Shown: piece after piece, positions 1 to 6,058 of the stretch
Numbering within the stretch: position 1 is the stretch's first letter
Layout of the letters: each line of letters opens with the position of its first letter
NCBI GenBank assembly: GCA_023150215.1
Contig: JAKLLJ010000144.1
Span: 1-8,061, forward strand
Length of the DNA: 8,061 bases
Reading direction: 5' to 3'
From: Thauera sp.
Lineage (GTDB): Bacteria > Pseudomonadota > Gammaproteobacteria > Burkholderiales > Rhodocyclaceae
Notes under the pieces: model-generated
Seen by the model: the letters and a program-made list of their open reading frames with translations, nothing else
The model's database searches: none
What the model was told of the DNA's origin: nothing
Made by a program: the position numbers and the translations under genes

Positions 1-298
1 TGCGGGTGACGACCTCGACCAGCACGCGCTCGCCGGCGGCATCGATCTCGACCACCCCGCCCACCTCGCGCAGCGCCTGCGGCGCCTGGCCGTCGACCGT
101 CAGCGACACGCGCTCGAGCGCCTCGCTCCACAGCCGGATCGGCCCCTCGCCCGCATCGCGGTTGCGCACGCACTGCATGCGGTTGGTGACCAGCGTGGCG
201 TCGGGATCGAGGCGAAAATGCAGGTCGACGGTCTCGACCGTCCATGGCAGCGGCCGGTAATCGGCACGCTGGATCGTTGGGGTGTGTTCGGTTTTCAT
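1..298 (-). CDS. pepN: Aminopeptidase N, N-terminal fragment (cut by window edge)
   Basis: This is the first 99 codons of a minus-strand gene whose remainder lies left of the window. PepN is a cytosolic zinc metallopeptidase of family M1 that removes N-terminal residues from peptides. The visible part matches the N-terminal beta-domain of the E. coli-type subfamily: a short tail, then DYRPLPWTVETVDLHFRLDP at residues 13-32, which resembles the family opening (DYxPP.....VDLxFxLDP), followed by alternating beta-strands up to residue 99. The GAMEN and HExxH catalytic motifs would be downstream and cannot be seen. Three in-frame ATGs occur at 310, 301 and 298. The start at 298 is preferred because a GGAG sits six bases upstream of it; the ATG at 310 has no such site. 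The reading frame is open to the edge. The gene follows usp on the same strand after 110 bases and probably has its own promoter. Assignment rests on N-terminal similarity only. Confidence 0.8.
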   Translation of the reverse strand, partial: MKTEHTPTIQRADYRPLPWTVETVDLHFRLDPDATLVTNRMQCVRNRDAGEGPIRLWSEALERVSLTVDGQAPQALREVGGVVEIDAAGERVLVEVVTR

Positions 299-339
299 CA
301 TGTTCTCCATCGGCGCTCTGGCGGCGCGGCAAGCGCGCG

Positions 340-345
340 AGTGTA
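340..345 (-). promoter_or_regulatory. Possible -10 element for pepN
   Basis: Read on the minus strand this is TACACT, matching four of six bases of the sigma-70 -10 consensus. It lies about 40 bases upstream of the preferred pepN start at 298, a reasonable distance for a short leader. No good -35 hexamer is found 16-18 bases upstream, so this is weak evidence. The rest of the 299-408 spacer shows no clear terminator for the preceding usp gene. Confidence 0.25.
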
Positions 346-408
346 CGCCGAGCGGCGCGCGGCGCACAGGGTGAAGGTCGTGGTGAGCCTGGTGATCGGG
401 GTCGGACT

Positions 409-1305
409 TCAGTCGGGCTTGCGGTCGCAGACGAGTACATCGGCGGTCGAGCGCGCCAGGATGTGCTTGGTGACGCTGCCGAGGAGCAGCTCGCCAAACA
501 GGCCGTGTCCGCGCTTGCCGATCACGATCAGGTCGCAGTCCTGCTCCTGCTCCTGCTCGAGCACCTGGGTCGTCGCCTCGCCGTGGACCACGATCCGGCG
601 CACACGGTTCTCGTCCACGCCGGTGCGCGTGACCAGCTCGTTCATTTGCGCCACCGCCTCGCGTCGCGCGCTGACGCGCAGCGAGGACAGCGCGTGCTCC
701 TCCACGCCGGCGTAGCGCAGCTTGCCCTCGAACGGCACCTCGAACGCATGCAGCAGCACGAGCTCGGCCTGCGGCGCGACCTGCCGTGCCAGCGCCAGGG
801 CATCGAGCGAACGCGGTGAAAAGTCCACCGGCACCAGCACGCGACGATAAGGCTCGTGCGCAATCTGCTTGACCACCAGCAGCGGGCGCGCGGTCTTGCG
901 CAGCACGCGCTCGGTGGTGGAGCCGACCAGCAGCTCGCGCATGAAACCGGCACCACGCGCCCCCATCACCAGCAGGTCGGCGTCGAGCGCGTCGGCGTGC
1001 TCGACGATCTCGCCGAGCACGCCGCCGACGCTCAGGTGAACGTCCGCGCTCACACGGTGGCGCGATTGCATGTCGGACGCGAGTGCCTCGAGGTCGGCGC
1101 GTACCCCATCGAGCAGCTTCTGCTGCATGCCGCTCGTGTCGGCGTCGAGCAGGTGGCGCAGCGCGTCGAGCGCGCCAGCATTGACCACATGCTGCAGCGA
1201 CAGGCGTGCGTGCAGCTCGGCGGCGAGCAGCGCGGCGCGCGCCACCGCATGGCGTGCGAGCGCGGACAGGTCGGTCGGTGCAACAAGGGTGCGGATGGCG
1301 TTCAT
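409..1305 (-). CDS. Universal stress protein with two tandem UspA domains
   Basis: A cytosolic 298-residue protein made of two Usp domains (about 1-147 and 153-295), twice the length of single-domain UspA. Usp proteins bind ATP and help cells survive starvation, oxidative or energy stress; the exact role here is unknown. Each half keeps the ATP-binding signature G-x2-G-x9-G-S: G115, G118, G128-S129 in domain 1 and G263, G266, G276-S277 in domain 2. Each also has the first-strand acidic residue (D12 in APTD, D161 in PVD). Both halves therefore look nucleotide-binding, whereas many tandem Usps keep only one site. The ATG at 1305 has AGGAG eight bases upstream and overlaps the stop of the preceding antiporter remnant as ATGA, which suggests translational coupling. 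An EQEQEQ stretch at residues 250-255 comes from a three-copy hexamer in the DNA. Family assignment is secure. Confidence 0.93.
   Translation of the reverse strand: MNAIRTLVAPTDLSALARHAVARAALLAAELHARLSLQHVVNAGALDALRHLLDADTSGMQQKLLDGVRADLEALASDMQSRHRVSADVHLSVGGVLGEIVEHADALDADLLVMGARGAGFMRELLVGSTTERVLRKTARPLLVVKQIAHEPYRRVLVPVDFSPRSLDALALARQVAPQAELVLLHAFEVPFEGKLRYAGVEEHALSSLRVSARREAVAQMNELVTRTGVDENRVRRIVVHGEATTQVLEQEQEQDCDLIVIGKRGHGLFGELLLGSVTKHILARSTADVLVCDRKPD
541..558. repeat. Three-copy CTGCTC hexamer inside usp
   Basis: CTGCTC is repeated three times in perfect tandem on the plus strand. In the minus-strand usp gene it encodes Glu-Gln three times (residues 250-255), in a helix-to-strand connection just before the second ATP-binding strand. 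Gain or loss of a unit would keep the reading frame. Confidence 0.85.
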
Positions 1306-1730
1306 CGTTCGGTCTCCTGGGGTCGGGTCGGTGCAGTGGGCGCCGAGCCGGCGGCGGCGTGCGGCGTTGCGGCGGCGGCGCCCGCAACTGCATCCGGGGC
1401 CGGGGCCGCAGACAGGTCGGTGCCCACCCCGCGATGCGCCCCTTGAAGCCGGCCTCGCCGAGCGCGTGCAGGAAGGCGCGGTTGGAGGCCCACTGCGGAA
1501 AGGTAGTCACCGCCCAGCGCGCCTCGGCGAGCGGCAGCGCCTCGACACCGACTTGGCCGAGGCTGATGCCCATTGCCACGAATGTGGTGGAGGTCGAGCT
1601 TGAGGCCGACCACGATGTAGGCGATCAGCACCGGTTGTCGCAGGCGCACCGCCAAGGCTCCGGCGAGCGCGGAAATGAACAGCAGCAGTGCAAATTCGGC
1701 GTAGGGCCCGTGGGCCGGCAGCTCGGCCAT
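1302..1730 (-). pseudogene. Internally deleted remnant of a CPA2/Kef-type cation:proton antiporter
   Basis: The open frame is 142 codons, far below the roughly 550-650 residues of intact antiporters with a transmembrane exchanger domain plus a TrkA-N domain. Residues 11-42 read like the start of the exchanger domain (ISALAGALAVRLRQPVLIAY at 19-38). The frame then jumps to LKLDLHHI (43-50), which in this family lies one to two helices later. Past about 1582 the family-like sequence continues in the next frame: ALPLAEARWAV, then NRAFLHALGEAGFKGRIA, down to about 1430, resembling the middle of the TrkA-N domain. The last about 40 codons, back in the first frame, form an Ala/Pro-rich tail. The pieces are collinear but most of the gene is missing. 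The start at 1730 keeps a GAGG eight bases upstream, and the TGA overlaps the usp start (ATGA). Domain names come from recalled family patterns. A short expressed peptide or an assembly artefact is also possible. Confidence 0.7.
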
Positions 1731-1768
1731 CGCGCGATCCTCGTTGCCCCGCGCAGGGGCGACCGGTG

Positions 1769-1784
1769 CAAGGCAGATGCCTTG
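1769..1784. promoter_or_regulatory. Inverted repeat, operator-like, upstream of the antiporter remnant
   Basis: CAAGGCA-GA-TGCCTTG is a perfect 7+2+7 inverted repeat in the 116-base spacer between the RDD gene and the remnant. It begins about six bases downstream of a candidate minus-strand -10 element, so it would cover the first transcribed bases, a usual place for a repressor site. Its two-base loop and lack of a T-run argue against a terminator. Function is inferred from position only. Confidence 0.35.
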
Positions 1785-1790
1785 GAGCGA

Positions 1791-1796
1791 ATATTA
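1791..1796 (-). promoter_or_regulatory. Possible -10 element for the remnant-usp unit
   Basis: On the minus strand this reads TAATAT, four of six matches to the -10 consensus and a rare AT-rich spot in a GC-rich spacer. It sits about 60 bases upstream of the remnant's ATG. The -35 region is GC-rich and does not resemble consensus, so an activator or another sigma factor would be needed. A small GCCCC/GGGGC hairpin at 1746-1760 lies in the leader that would result. Confidence 0.3.
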
Positions 1797-1846
1797 CCCG
1801 AGAGCCTGCGGCACGCCGCCGCTGAACGTCGACGACGCGCGGATGA

Positions 1847-2383
1847 TCAGCCCTTGGGCGCCACCGGCAGCAACACGATGCAGGTGCCGGCAAGACGATC
1901 GTGCAGGAACTGGCGGTCGCGATCGACCAGTGCCCACGCCAGGCCGACACCGCCGAGCAGCACCGATGGCCAGGCCAGCGCATAGCGCAAGCCGCAGCGC
2001 CCCACCGAAGCGAGACGGCCGTCGGCCCCAGCCACGATCTTCAGCCGCCAGGTCTGCATCGCCAGCGTCTGCCCGCCGCGACGCCAGTACCACACGAAGT
2101 AGACGCCGAGTACGGCGAACACGTGAAGCCACAGCAACCAGCCGGGCGGCACGAAATCGGCGACCTGACCGAGGATCAGGTAGGGGACCAGGAAGGTGAG
2201 CGCGAGCACGCCGAGCAGCAGCATCGACTCGTACAGCATCGACGCCAGGCGCCGGCGCAGGCCAGCCAGTTCCGCAATGGGTCGCCCGCCAGCGCTGGCG
2301 CATGCCGGAGACGACCCGGTGTGCTTGTCGACGGCGGCGCGCCCGATGGCGAGCTTCGCGGCCCTGCTCTTGCTGCGCGTCAT
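1847..2383 (-). CDS. RDD family integral membrane protein
   Basis: A 178-residue inner-membrane protein with one RDD domain from about residue 40 to the end. Visible hallmarks are an Arg-rich entry to the first membrane helix (LRRRLASMLYE, 42-52), a second hydrophobic segment near 80-100, the conserved loop GQTLAMQTWRLKIV (104-117), a third segment at about 137-153, and the closing motif DRDRQFLHDRLAGT (154-167). The usual Asp in the first helix is replaced by Glu (E52), which I recall as common in proteobacterial members. Function is not established; a few RDD proteins elsewhere act in cation transport. The first 40 residues are polar and Lys/Arg/Ala-rich and not part of the domain. The ATG at 2383 has a GGAA about eight bases upstream; a shorter product from M49 would lose the helix entry, so 2383 is kept. 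It is divergent from ilvB and is followed on its own strand by the antiporter remnant. Confidence 0.87.
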   Translation of the reverse strand: MTRSKSRAAKLAIGRAAVDKHTGSSPACASAGGRPIAELAGLRRRLASMLYESMLLLGVLALTFLVPYLILGQVADFVPPGWLLWLHVFAVLGVYFVWYWRRGGQTLAMQTWRLKIVAGADGRLASVGRCGLRYALAWPSVLLGGVGLAWALVDRDRQFLHDRLAGTCIVLLPVAPKG

Positions 2384-2505
2384 GAAATGTTCCGCAAGTG
2401 GCCGCGGGTGAGCGGCACGGGATTCGATCGGGAGGGAGCACGCAAGACACAGCGCGCAAAACGCGGCACTCGAAGCGCGGCGCCGGCGTGGGCGAACCTG
2501 CAGCC

Positions 2506-2534
2506 TTGACCAAACCGCGAGCGGCCGGTAACGT
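2506..2534 (+). promoter_or_regulatory. Probable sigma-70 promoter of ilvBHC
   Basis: TTGACC (2506-2511, five of six matches to the -35 consensus) is followed after 17 bases by TAACGT (2529-2534, three of six matches to the -10). Transcription would begin near 2541, giving a leader of about 30 bases before ilvB. That leader is too short for a leader-peptide attenuator, and no run of Leu/Ile/Val codons or terminator hairpin is seen. Control may instead rest on a DNA-binding regulator or on enzyme feedback. The rest of the 2384-2572 intergenic region shows no convincing promoter for the divergent RDD gene. Confidence 0.5.
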
Positions 2535-2572
2535 TCTGCGTTTATTCAAACCCCAAGAAGAGCGAGTTCGCG

Positions 2573-4285
2573 ATGGTGCTGTCCGGAGCCGAAATTGTAA
2601 TCAGGTGCCTGCAGGAAGAAAAGGTCGAGTATGTCTTCGGTTATCCCGGCGGCGCGGTCCTCTTCCTCTATGACGCGCTCTTCCAGCAGGACAAGGTTCG
2701 CCACGTGCTGGTACGCCACGAACAAGCCGCGGTGCACGCCGCCGACGGCTTCGCGCGCAGCACCGAGAAGGTCGGCGTCGCCATGGTGACCTCCGGCCCG
2801 GGCGCCACCAACGCCGTCACCGGCATCGCCACCGCCTACTGCGACTCGATCCCGATGGTGATCATCTCGGGTCAGGTGCCGGTCGCGGCGATCGGCCAGG
2901 ACGCCTTCCAGGAAGTCGATACGGTCGGCATCACCCGCCCGTGCGTCAAGCACAACTTCCTTGTCAAGGATCCGCGCGACATCGCGGTGACGATGAAGAA
3001 GGCCTTCCATCTCGCCCGCACCGGCCGCCCCGGCCCGGTGCTGGTCGACATCCCGAAGGACGTGTCGATGCAGCGCTGCGAGTTCGAGTATCCGAAAGAG
3101 ATCTCGATGCGCTCGTACAACCCGGTGGTCAAGGGGCACTCCGGCCAGATCAAGAAGGCGGTGCAGCTGCTGCTCGAAGCCCGCCGCCCGATGATCTACA
3201 CCGGCGGCGGCGTGGTGCTGTCGAACGCGGCCGAGCAGCTCACCAAGCTCACCCGCCTGCTCGGCTATCCGATCACCAACACCCTGATGGGCCTGGGCGG
3301 TTACCCCTTCAGCGACCGTCAGTACCTCGGCATGCCCGGCATGCACGGCACCTTCGAAGCCAACATGGCGATGCATTACAGCGACGTGCTGCTCGCCGTC
3401 GGCGCCCGCTTCGACGACCGCGTGATCGGCAACCCGGCACACTTTGCCGAAGAGCCGCGCAAGATCATCCATGTGGACATCGACCCGTCGTCGATCTCCA
3501 AGCGCGTGCGCGTCGATGTGCCGATCGTCGGCGACGTCAAGGAAGTGCTCGACGAGATGATCCGCCAGATCGAGTCCGGCGAAGCGCGCCCCAACCCGGA
3601 AGCGCTCGCCGCGTGGTGGAAGCAGGTCGAGGAATGGCGCGGCCGCCGCTGCATGGTGTACAAGAACTCGGACGAGATCATCAAGCCGCAGTTCGTCGTG
3701 CAGAAGCTGTGGGAAGTGACCGGCGGCGACGCCATCATCACCTCCGACGTGGGCCAGCACCAGATGTGGGCGGCGCAGTACTACGGCTTCGACAAGCCGC
3801 GGCGCTGGCTCAACTCGGGCGGCCTGGGCACGATGGGCGTGGGCATGCCCTACGCGATGGGCGCCAAGCTCGCCAACCCCGACATGCAGGTCGCCTGCGT
3901 GACCGGCGAGGCCTCGATCCAGATGAACATCCAGGAGCTGTCGACCTGCAAGCAGTTCCGCCTGCCGATCAAGATCTGCAACCTCAACAACCGCTACCTG
4001 GGCATGGTGCGCCAGTGGCAGGAGCTGTTCCACGGCGGCCGCTACTCCGAGTCCTACATGGATTCGCTGCCCGACTTCGCCAAGCTGGCCGAGTCCTACG
4101 GCCACGTCGGCATCCGTGTCGACAAGCCTGGCGACGTCGAGGGTGCGCTGCGCGAGGCCTTCACCACCCACAGGAACGAACTCGTGTTCCTCGACTTCCA
4201 GGTCGACCAGACCGAGAACGTCTATCCGATGGTGCAGGGCGGCAAGGGTCTCACCGAGATGATCCTGTCTGCCGAAGACCTCTGA
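2573..4285 (+). CDS. ilvB: Acetolactate synthase, catalytic (large) subunit
   Basis: This cytosolic ThDP-, Mg- and FAD-dependent enzyme joins two pyruvates to acetolactate (valine/leucine), or pyruvate and 2-oxobutyrate to acetohydroxybutyrate (isoleucine). At 570 residues it has the normal length. It has an N-terminal ThDP (PYR) domain at about 3-170 with FGYPGGAVL (22-30) and the catalytic Glu E50 in RHEQAA, a central FAD-binding domain at about 190-325, and a C-terminal PP domain at about 375-540. The PP signature, normally GDG...NN, reads GEA (445-447) with NN at 472-473, so the metal-binding Asp is replaced by Glu. W482 in RQWQELF is the conserved Trp of the herbicide/substrate channel. 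The ATG at 2573 is preceded by a purine-rich stretch ending six bases upstream rather than a strong Shine-Dalgarno. It could equally be named ilvI; the adjacent ilvH supports a valine-sensitive complex. Confidence 0.96.
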   Translation: MVLSGAEIVIRCLQEEKVEYVFGYPGGAVLFLYDALFQQDKVRHVLVRHEQAAVHAADGFARSTEKVGVAMVTSGPGATNAVTGIATAYCDSIPMVIISGQVPVAAIGQDAFQEVDTVGITRPCVKHNFLVKDPRDIAVTMKKAFHLARTGRPGPVLVDIPKDVSMQRCEFEYPKEISMRSYNPVVKGHSGQIKKAVQLLLEARRPMIYTGGGVVLSNAAEQLTKLTRLLGYPITNTLMGLGGYPFSDRQYLGMPGMHGTFEANMAMHYSDVLLAVGARFDDRVIGNPAHFAEEPRKIIHVDIDPSSISKRVRVDVPIVGDVKEVLDEMIRQIESGEARPNPEALAAWWKQVEEWRGRRCMVYKNSDEIIKPQFVVQKLWEVTGGDAIITSDVGQHQMWAAQYYGFDKPRRWLNSGGLGTMGVGMPYAMGAKLANPDMQVACVTGEASIQMNIQELSTCKQFRLPIKICNLNNRYLGMVRQWQELFHGGRYSESYMDSLPDFAKLAESYGHVGIRVDKPGDVEGALREAFTTHRNELVFLDFQVDQTENVYPMVQGGKGLTEMILSAEDL

Positions 4286-4316
4286 TCGCCACCCACCGAT
4301 TGCGGAACACAACACC

Positions 4317-4808
4317 ATGCGTCACGTCATTTCCCTCCTGATCGAAAACGAATCCGGCGCGCTGTCGCGCGTGTCCGGCCTGTTCTCGGCCCGCGGCTAC
4401 AACATCGAATCGCTCACCGTGGCCCCGACCGAAGACCTCTCGATGTCGCGGATGACCATCGTCACCACCGGCTCGGACGACATCGTCGAGCAGATCACCA
4501 AGCAGTTGAACAAGCTGGTCGAGGTGGTCAAGGTCGTCGACATCTCCGAGGCCGCCCACATCGAGCGCGAGCTGATGCTGGTCAAGGTGCGCGCCACCGG
4601 CAAGGATCGCGAGGAGGTCAAGCGCACCGCCGACATCTTCCGCGCGCGCATCATCGACGTCACCGATACCGCCTATGTGGTCGAGCTCACCGGCAACCAG
4701 GGCAAGCTCGACGCCTTCATCGGCGCCATCGACCCGGCACTGATCCTCGAGACCGTGCGCTCGGGCGTCTGCGGCATCGGCCGCGGCGACCGCGTGCTGA
4801 AGGTCTGA
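4317..4808 (+). CDS. ilvH: Acetolactate synthase, regulatory (small) subunit
   Basis: The 163-residue small subunit binds the catalytic subunit, raises its activity and confers valine feedback inhibition. An N-terminal ACT domain spans about residues 3-76 and contains the valine-site segment IENESGALSRVSGLFSARG (9-27), including N11 and G14, positions where substitutions in E. coli IlvH relieve valine inhibition, and N29. The second, C-terminal domain runs from about 84 to 160 and ends in the typical SGVCGIGRGDRVL. Nothing is missing, so a valine-sensitive enzyme is expected. It follows ilvB after 31 bases. The start has only a weak GGAA ten bases upstream, so read-through coupling from ilvB may matter. 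Confidence 0.96.
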   Translation: MRHVISLLIENESGALSRVSGLFSARGYNIESLTVAPTEDLSMSRMTIVTTGSDDIVEQITKQLNKLVEVVKVVDISEAAHIERELMLVKVRATGKDREEVKRTADIFRARIIDVTDTAYVVELTGNQGKLDAFIGAIDPALILETVRSGVCGIGRGDRVLKV

Positions 4809-4824
4809 GCCCTCTCCCAGGGCT
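4808..4824 (+). other. Small hairpin between ilvH and ilvC
   Basis: AGCCCT-CTCCC-AGGGCT forms a 6-bp stem with a 5-base loop starting on the last base of the ilvH stop codon. No T-run follows, so it is not an intrinsic terminator. It could mark RNA processing or stability differences within ilvBHC mRNA, or be chance in GC-rich DNA. Confidence 0.35.
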
Positions 4825-4867
4825 GAACCACCTCTCCCCGCCCCACACCCCGAACCAAAGGAAGAAC

Positions 4868-5884
4868 ATGAAGGTTTACTACGACAAGGACGCCGACCTC
4901 TCGCTGATCAAGGGCCAGCAGGTCACCATCGTCGGCTACGGCTCGCAGGGCCACGCCCATGCCCAGAACCTGCGCGACTCCGGCGTGAATGTCACCGTCG
5001 GCCTGCGCAAGGACGGCAGCTCGTGGGCCAAGGCCGAGGCTGCCGGCCTCGCCGTCAAGGAAATCGGCGAAGCCGTCAAGGTCGCCGACCTCGTCATGAT
5101 CCTGCTGCCGGACGAAACCGCACCGCAGGTCTATCGCGACGACATCGAGCCGAACATCAAGAAGGGCGCGGTGCTCGCCTTCGCCCACGGCTTCAACGTG
5201 CACTACAACCAGATCGTGCCGCGCGCCGACCTCGACGTGATCATGGTCGCCCCGAAGGGCCCCGGCCACACCGTGCGCTCCGAGTACCTGCGCGGGGGCG
5301 GCGTGCCGACCCTGATCGCGATCTACCAGGACCGCTCGGGCAAGGCCAAGGACATCGCCCTGTCGTACTCGGCAGCCAACGGCGGCACCAAGGGCGGCGT
5401 GATCGAGACCAACTTCCGCGAAGAAACCGAGACCGATCTCTTCGGCGAGCAGGCCGTGCTGTGCGGCGGCGCCGTCGAGCTGGTGAAGATGGGCTTCGAG
5501 ACCCTGGTCGAAGCGGGCTACGCGCCCGAAATGGCCTACTTCGAGTGCCTGCACGAGCTCAAGCTGATCGTCGACCTGATGTACGAGGGCGGCATCGCCA
5601 ACATGAACTACTCCATCTCCAACAACGCGGAGTATGGCGAGTACGTGACCGGCCCCGAAGTCATCAACGAGCAGTCGCGCGCCGCCATGCGCAACGCGTT
5701 GAAGCGCATCCAGACCGGCGAGTACGCCAAGATGTTCATCCTCGAGGGCAAGACCAACTACCCGAGCATGACCGCCTACCGCCGCCTCAACGCCGACCAC
5801 CCGATCGAGAAGGTCGGTGGCCAGCTGCGCGACATGATGCCGTGGATCAAGGCCAAGGCCCTGGTCGACAAGTCGAAGAACTGA
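4868..5884 (+). CDS. ilvC: Ketol-acid reductoisomerase (NADP+), class I
   Basis: This cytosolic enzyme isomerises and reduces acetolactate or acetohydroxybutyrate with NADPH to the dihydroxy acids, the second common step of branched-chain amino acid synthesis. The 338 residues mark the short class I form, unlike the ~490-residue E. coli enzyme. The Rossmann site is GYGSQGHA (23-30); the cofactor loop has R47-K48 and S51-S52, typical of NADPH preference. The class I catalytic residues are all present: H107, K130, the two Mg-binding acids D190 and E194, then E226, E230 and S251. The start has AAAGGAAG a few bases upstream, the strongest ribosome site of the three ilv genes. It lies 59 bases after ilvH in the same transcription unit and is followed at once by a terminator. 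Confidence 0.97.
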   Translation: MKVYYDKDADLSLIKGQQVTIVGYGSQGHAHAQNLRDSGVNVTVGLRKDGSSWAKAEAAGLAVKEIGEAVKVADLVMILLPDETAPQVYRDDIEPNIKKGAVLAFAHGFNVHYNQIVPRADLDVIMVAPKGPGHTVRSEYLRGGGVPTLIAIYQDRSGKAKDIALSYSAANGGTKGGVIETNFREETETDLFGEQAVLCGGAVELVKMGFETLVEAGYAPEMAYFECLHELKLIVDLMYEGGIANMNYSISNNAEYGEYVTGPEVINEQSRAAMRNALKRIQTGEYAKMFILEGKTNYPSMTAYRRLNADHPIEKVGGQLRDMMPWIKAKALVDKSKN

Positions 5885-5904
5885 TCGCTCCGCGCCCAGT
5901 CAAA

Positions 5905-5940
5905 AGAGCCGGCACCGCATTTGCGGCGCCGGCTTTTTTT
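5905..5940 (+). terminator. Strong Rho-independent terminator after ilvC
   Basis: A long GC-rich stem pairs AGCCGGC with GCCGGCT and CCGC with GCGG, with a single A-C mismatch (5914/5927) and a tiny A/T loop near 5919-5922, followed by seven T residues (5934-5940). It begins about 20 bases after the ilvC stop. The AAAA at 5902-5905 before the stem could make it act weakly on the other strand, though no minus-strand gene points at it. It separates ilvBHC from pssA-leuA. Confidence 0.92.
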
Positions 5941-6018
5941 CTGCCCAGGCACGACCGCGAAGGCGGACGGCGCGCGGCGCACGCGCCCATTACATCCCGG
6001 CCCGGCGTGCGCGTGCGC

Positions 6019-6024
6019 TAAAAT
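6019..6024 (+). promoter_or_regulatory. Probable -10 element for pssA-leuA
   Basis: TAAAAT matches five of six bases of the -10 consensus and stands out in a GC-rich stretch. It follows the ilvC terminator by about 80 bases and precedes the chosen pssA GTG by 35 bases. No good -35 hexamer is found 16-18 bases upstream (CCCGGC), so an activator may be needed. A transcript from here would start near 6031, downstream of the ATG at 6023, which helps decide the pssA start. Confidence 0.5.
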
Positions 6025-6058
6025 GACCCACCTGGAACCCCCGGAGGCGACAGCCAAC

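Noticed and set aside
1206..1985. 259-codon plus-strand frame across usp, the remnant and the RDD gene
   Set aside because: Runs antisense through three minus-strand loci and has Arg/Ala-rich low-complexity composition.
2384..2505. Promoter for the divergent RDD gene
   Set aside because: TTGC-type hexamers occur on the minus strand, but none has a -10 match at proper spacing.
1794..2549. 251-codon minus-strand frame overlapping the RDD gene
   Set aside because: It is out of frame with the RDD protein, which has a clear domain, and its translation is Arg/Ala/Pro-rich without a domain.
2535..2572. Leader-peptide attenuator upstream of ilvB
   Set aside because: The leader from the probable promoter is about 30 bases, with no run of Leu/Ile/Val codons and no terminator hairpin.
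2546..4318. 590-codon open frame on the minus strand covering all of ilvB
   Set aside because: It is antisense to a gene with complete catalytic motifs. Its His/Asp/Val/Gly-rich composition is the typical mirror of GC-biased codons, and no domain is recognisable.
2941..4341. 466-codon plus-strand frame overlapping ilvB
   Set aside because: Arg/Pro/Gly-rich out-of-frame product of the GC-rich ilvB sequence, with no independent ribosome site or motif.
4673..5800. 375-codon minus-strand frame across ilvH and ilvC
   Set aside because: Antisense shadow of two well-supported genes; no family resemblance.
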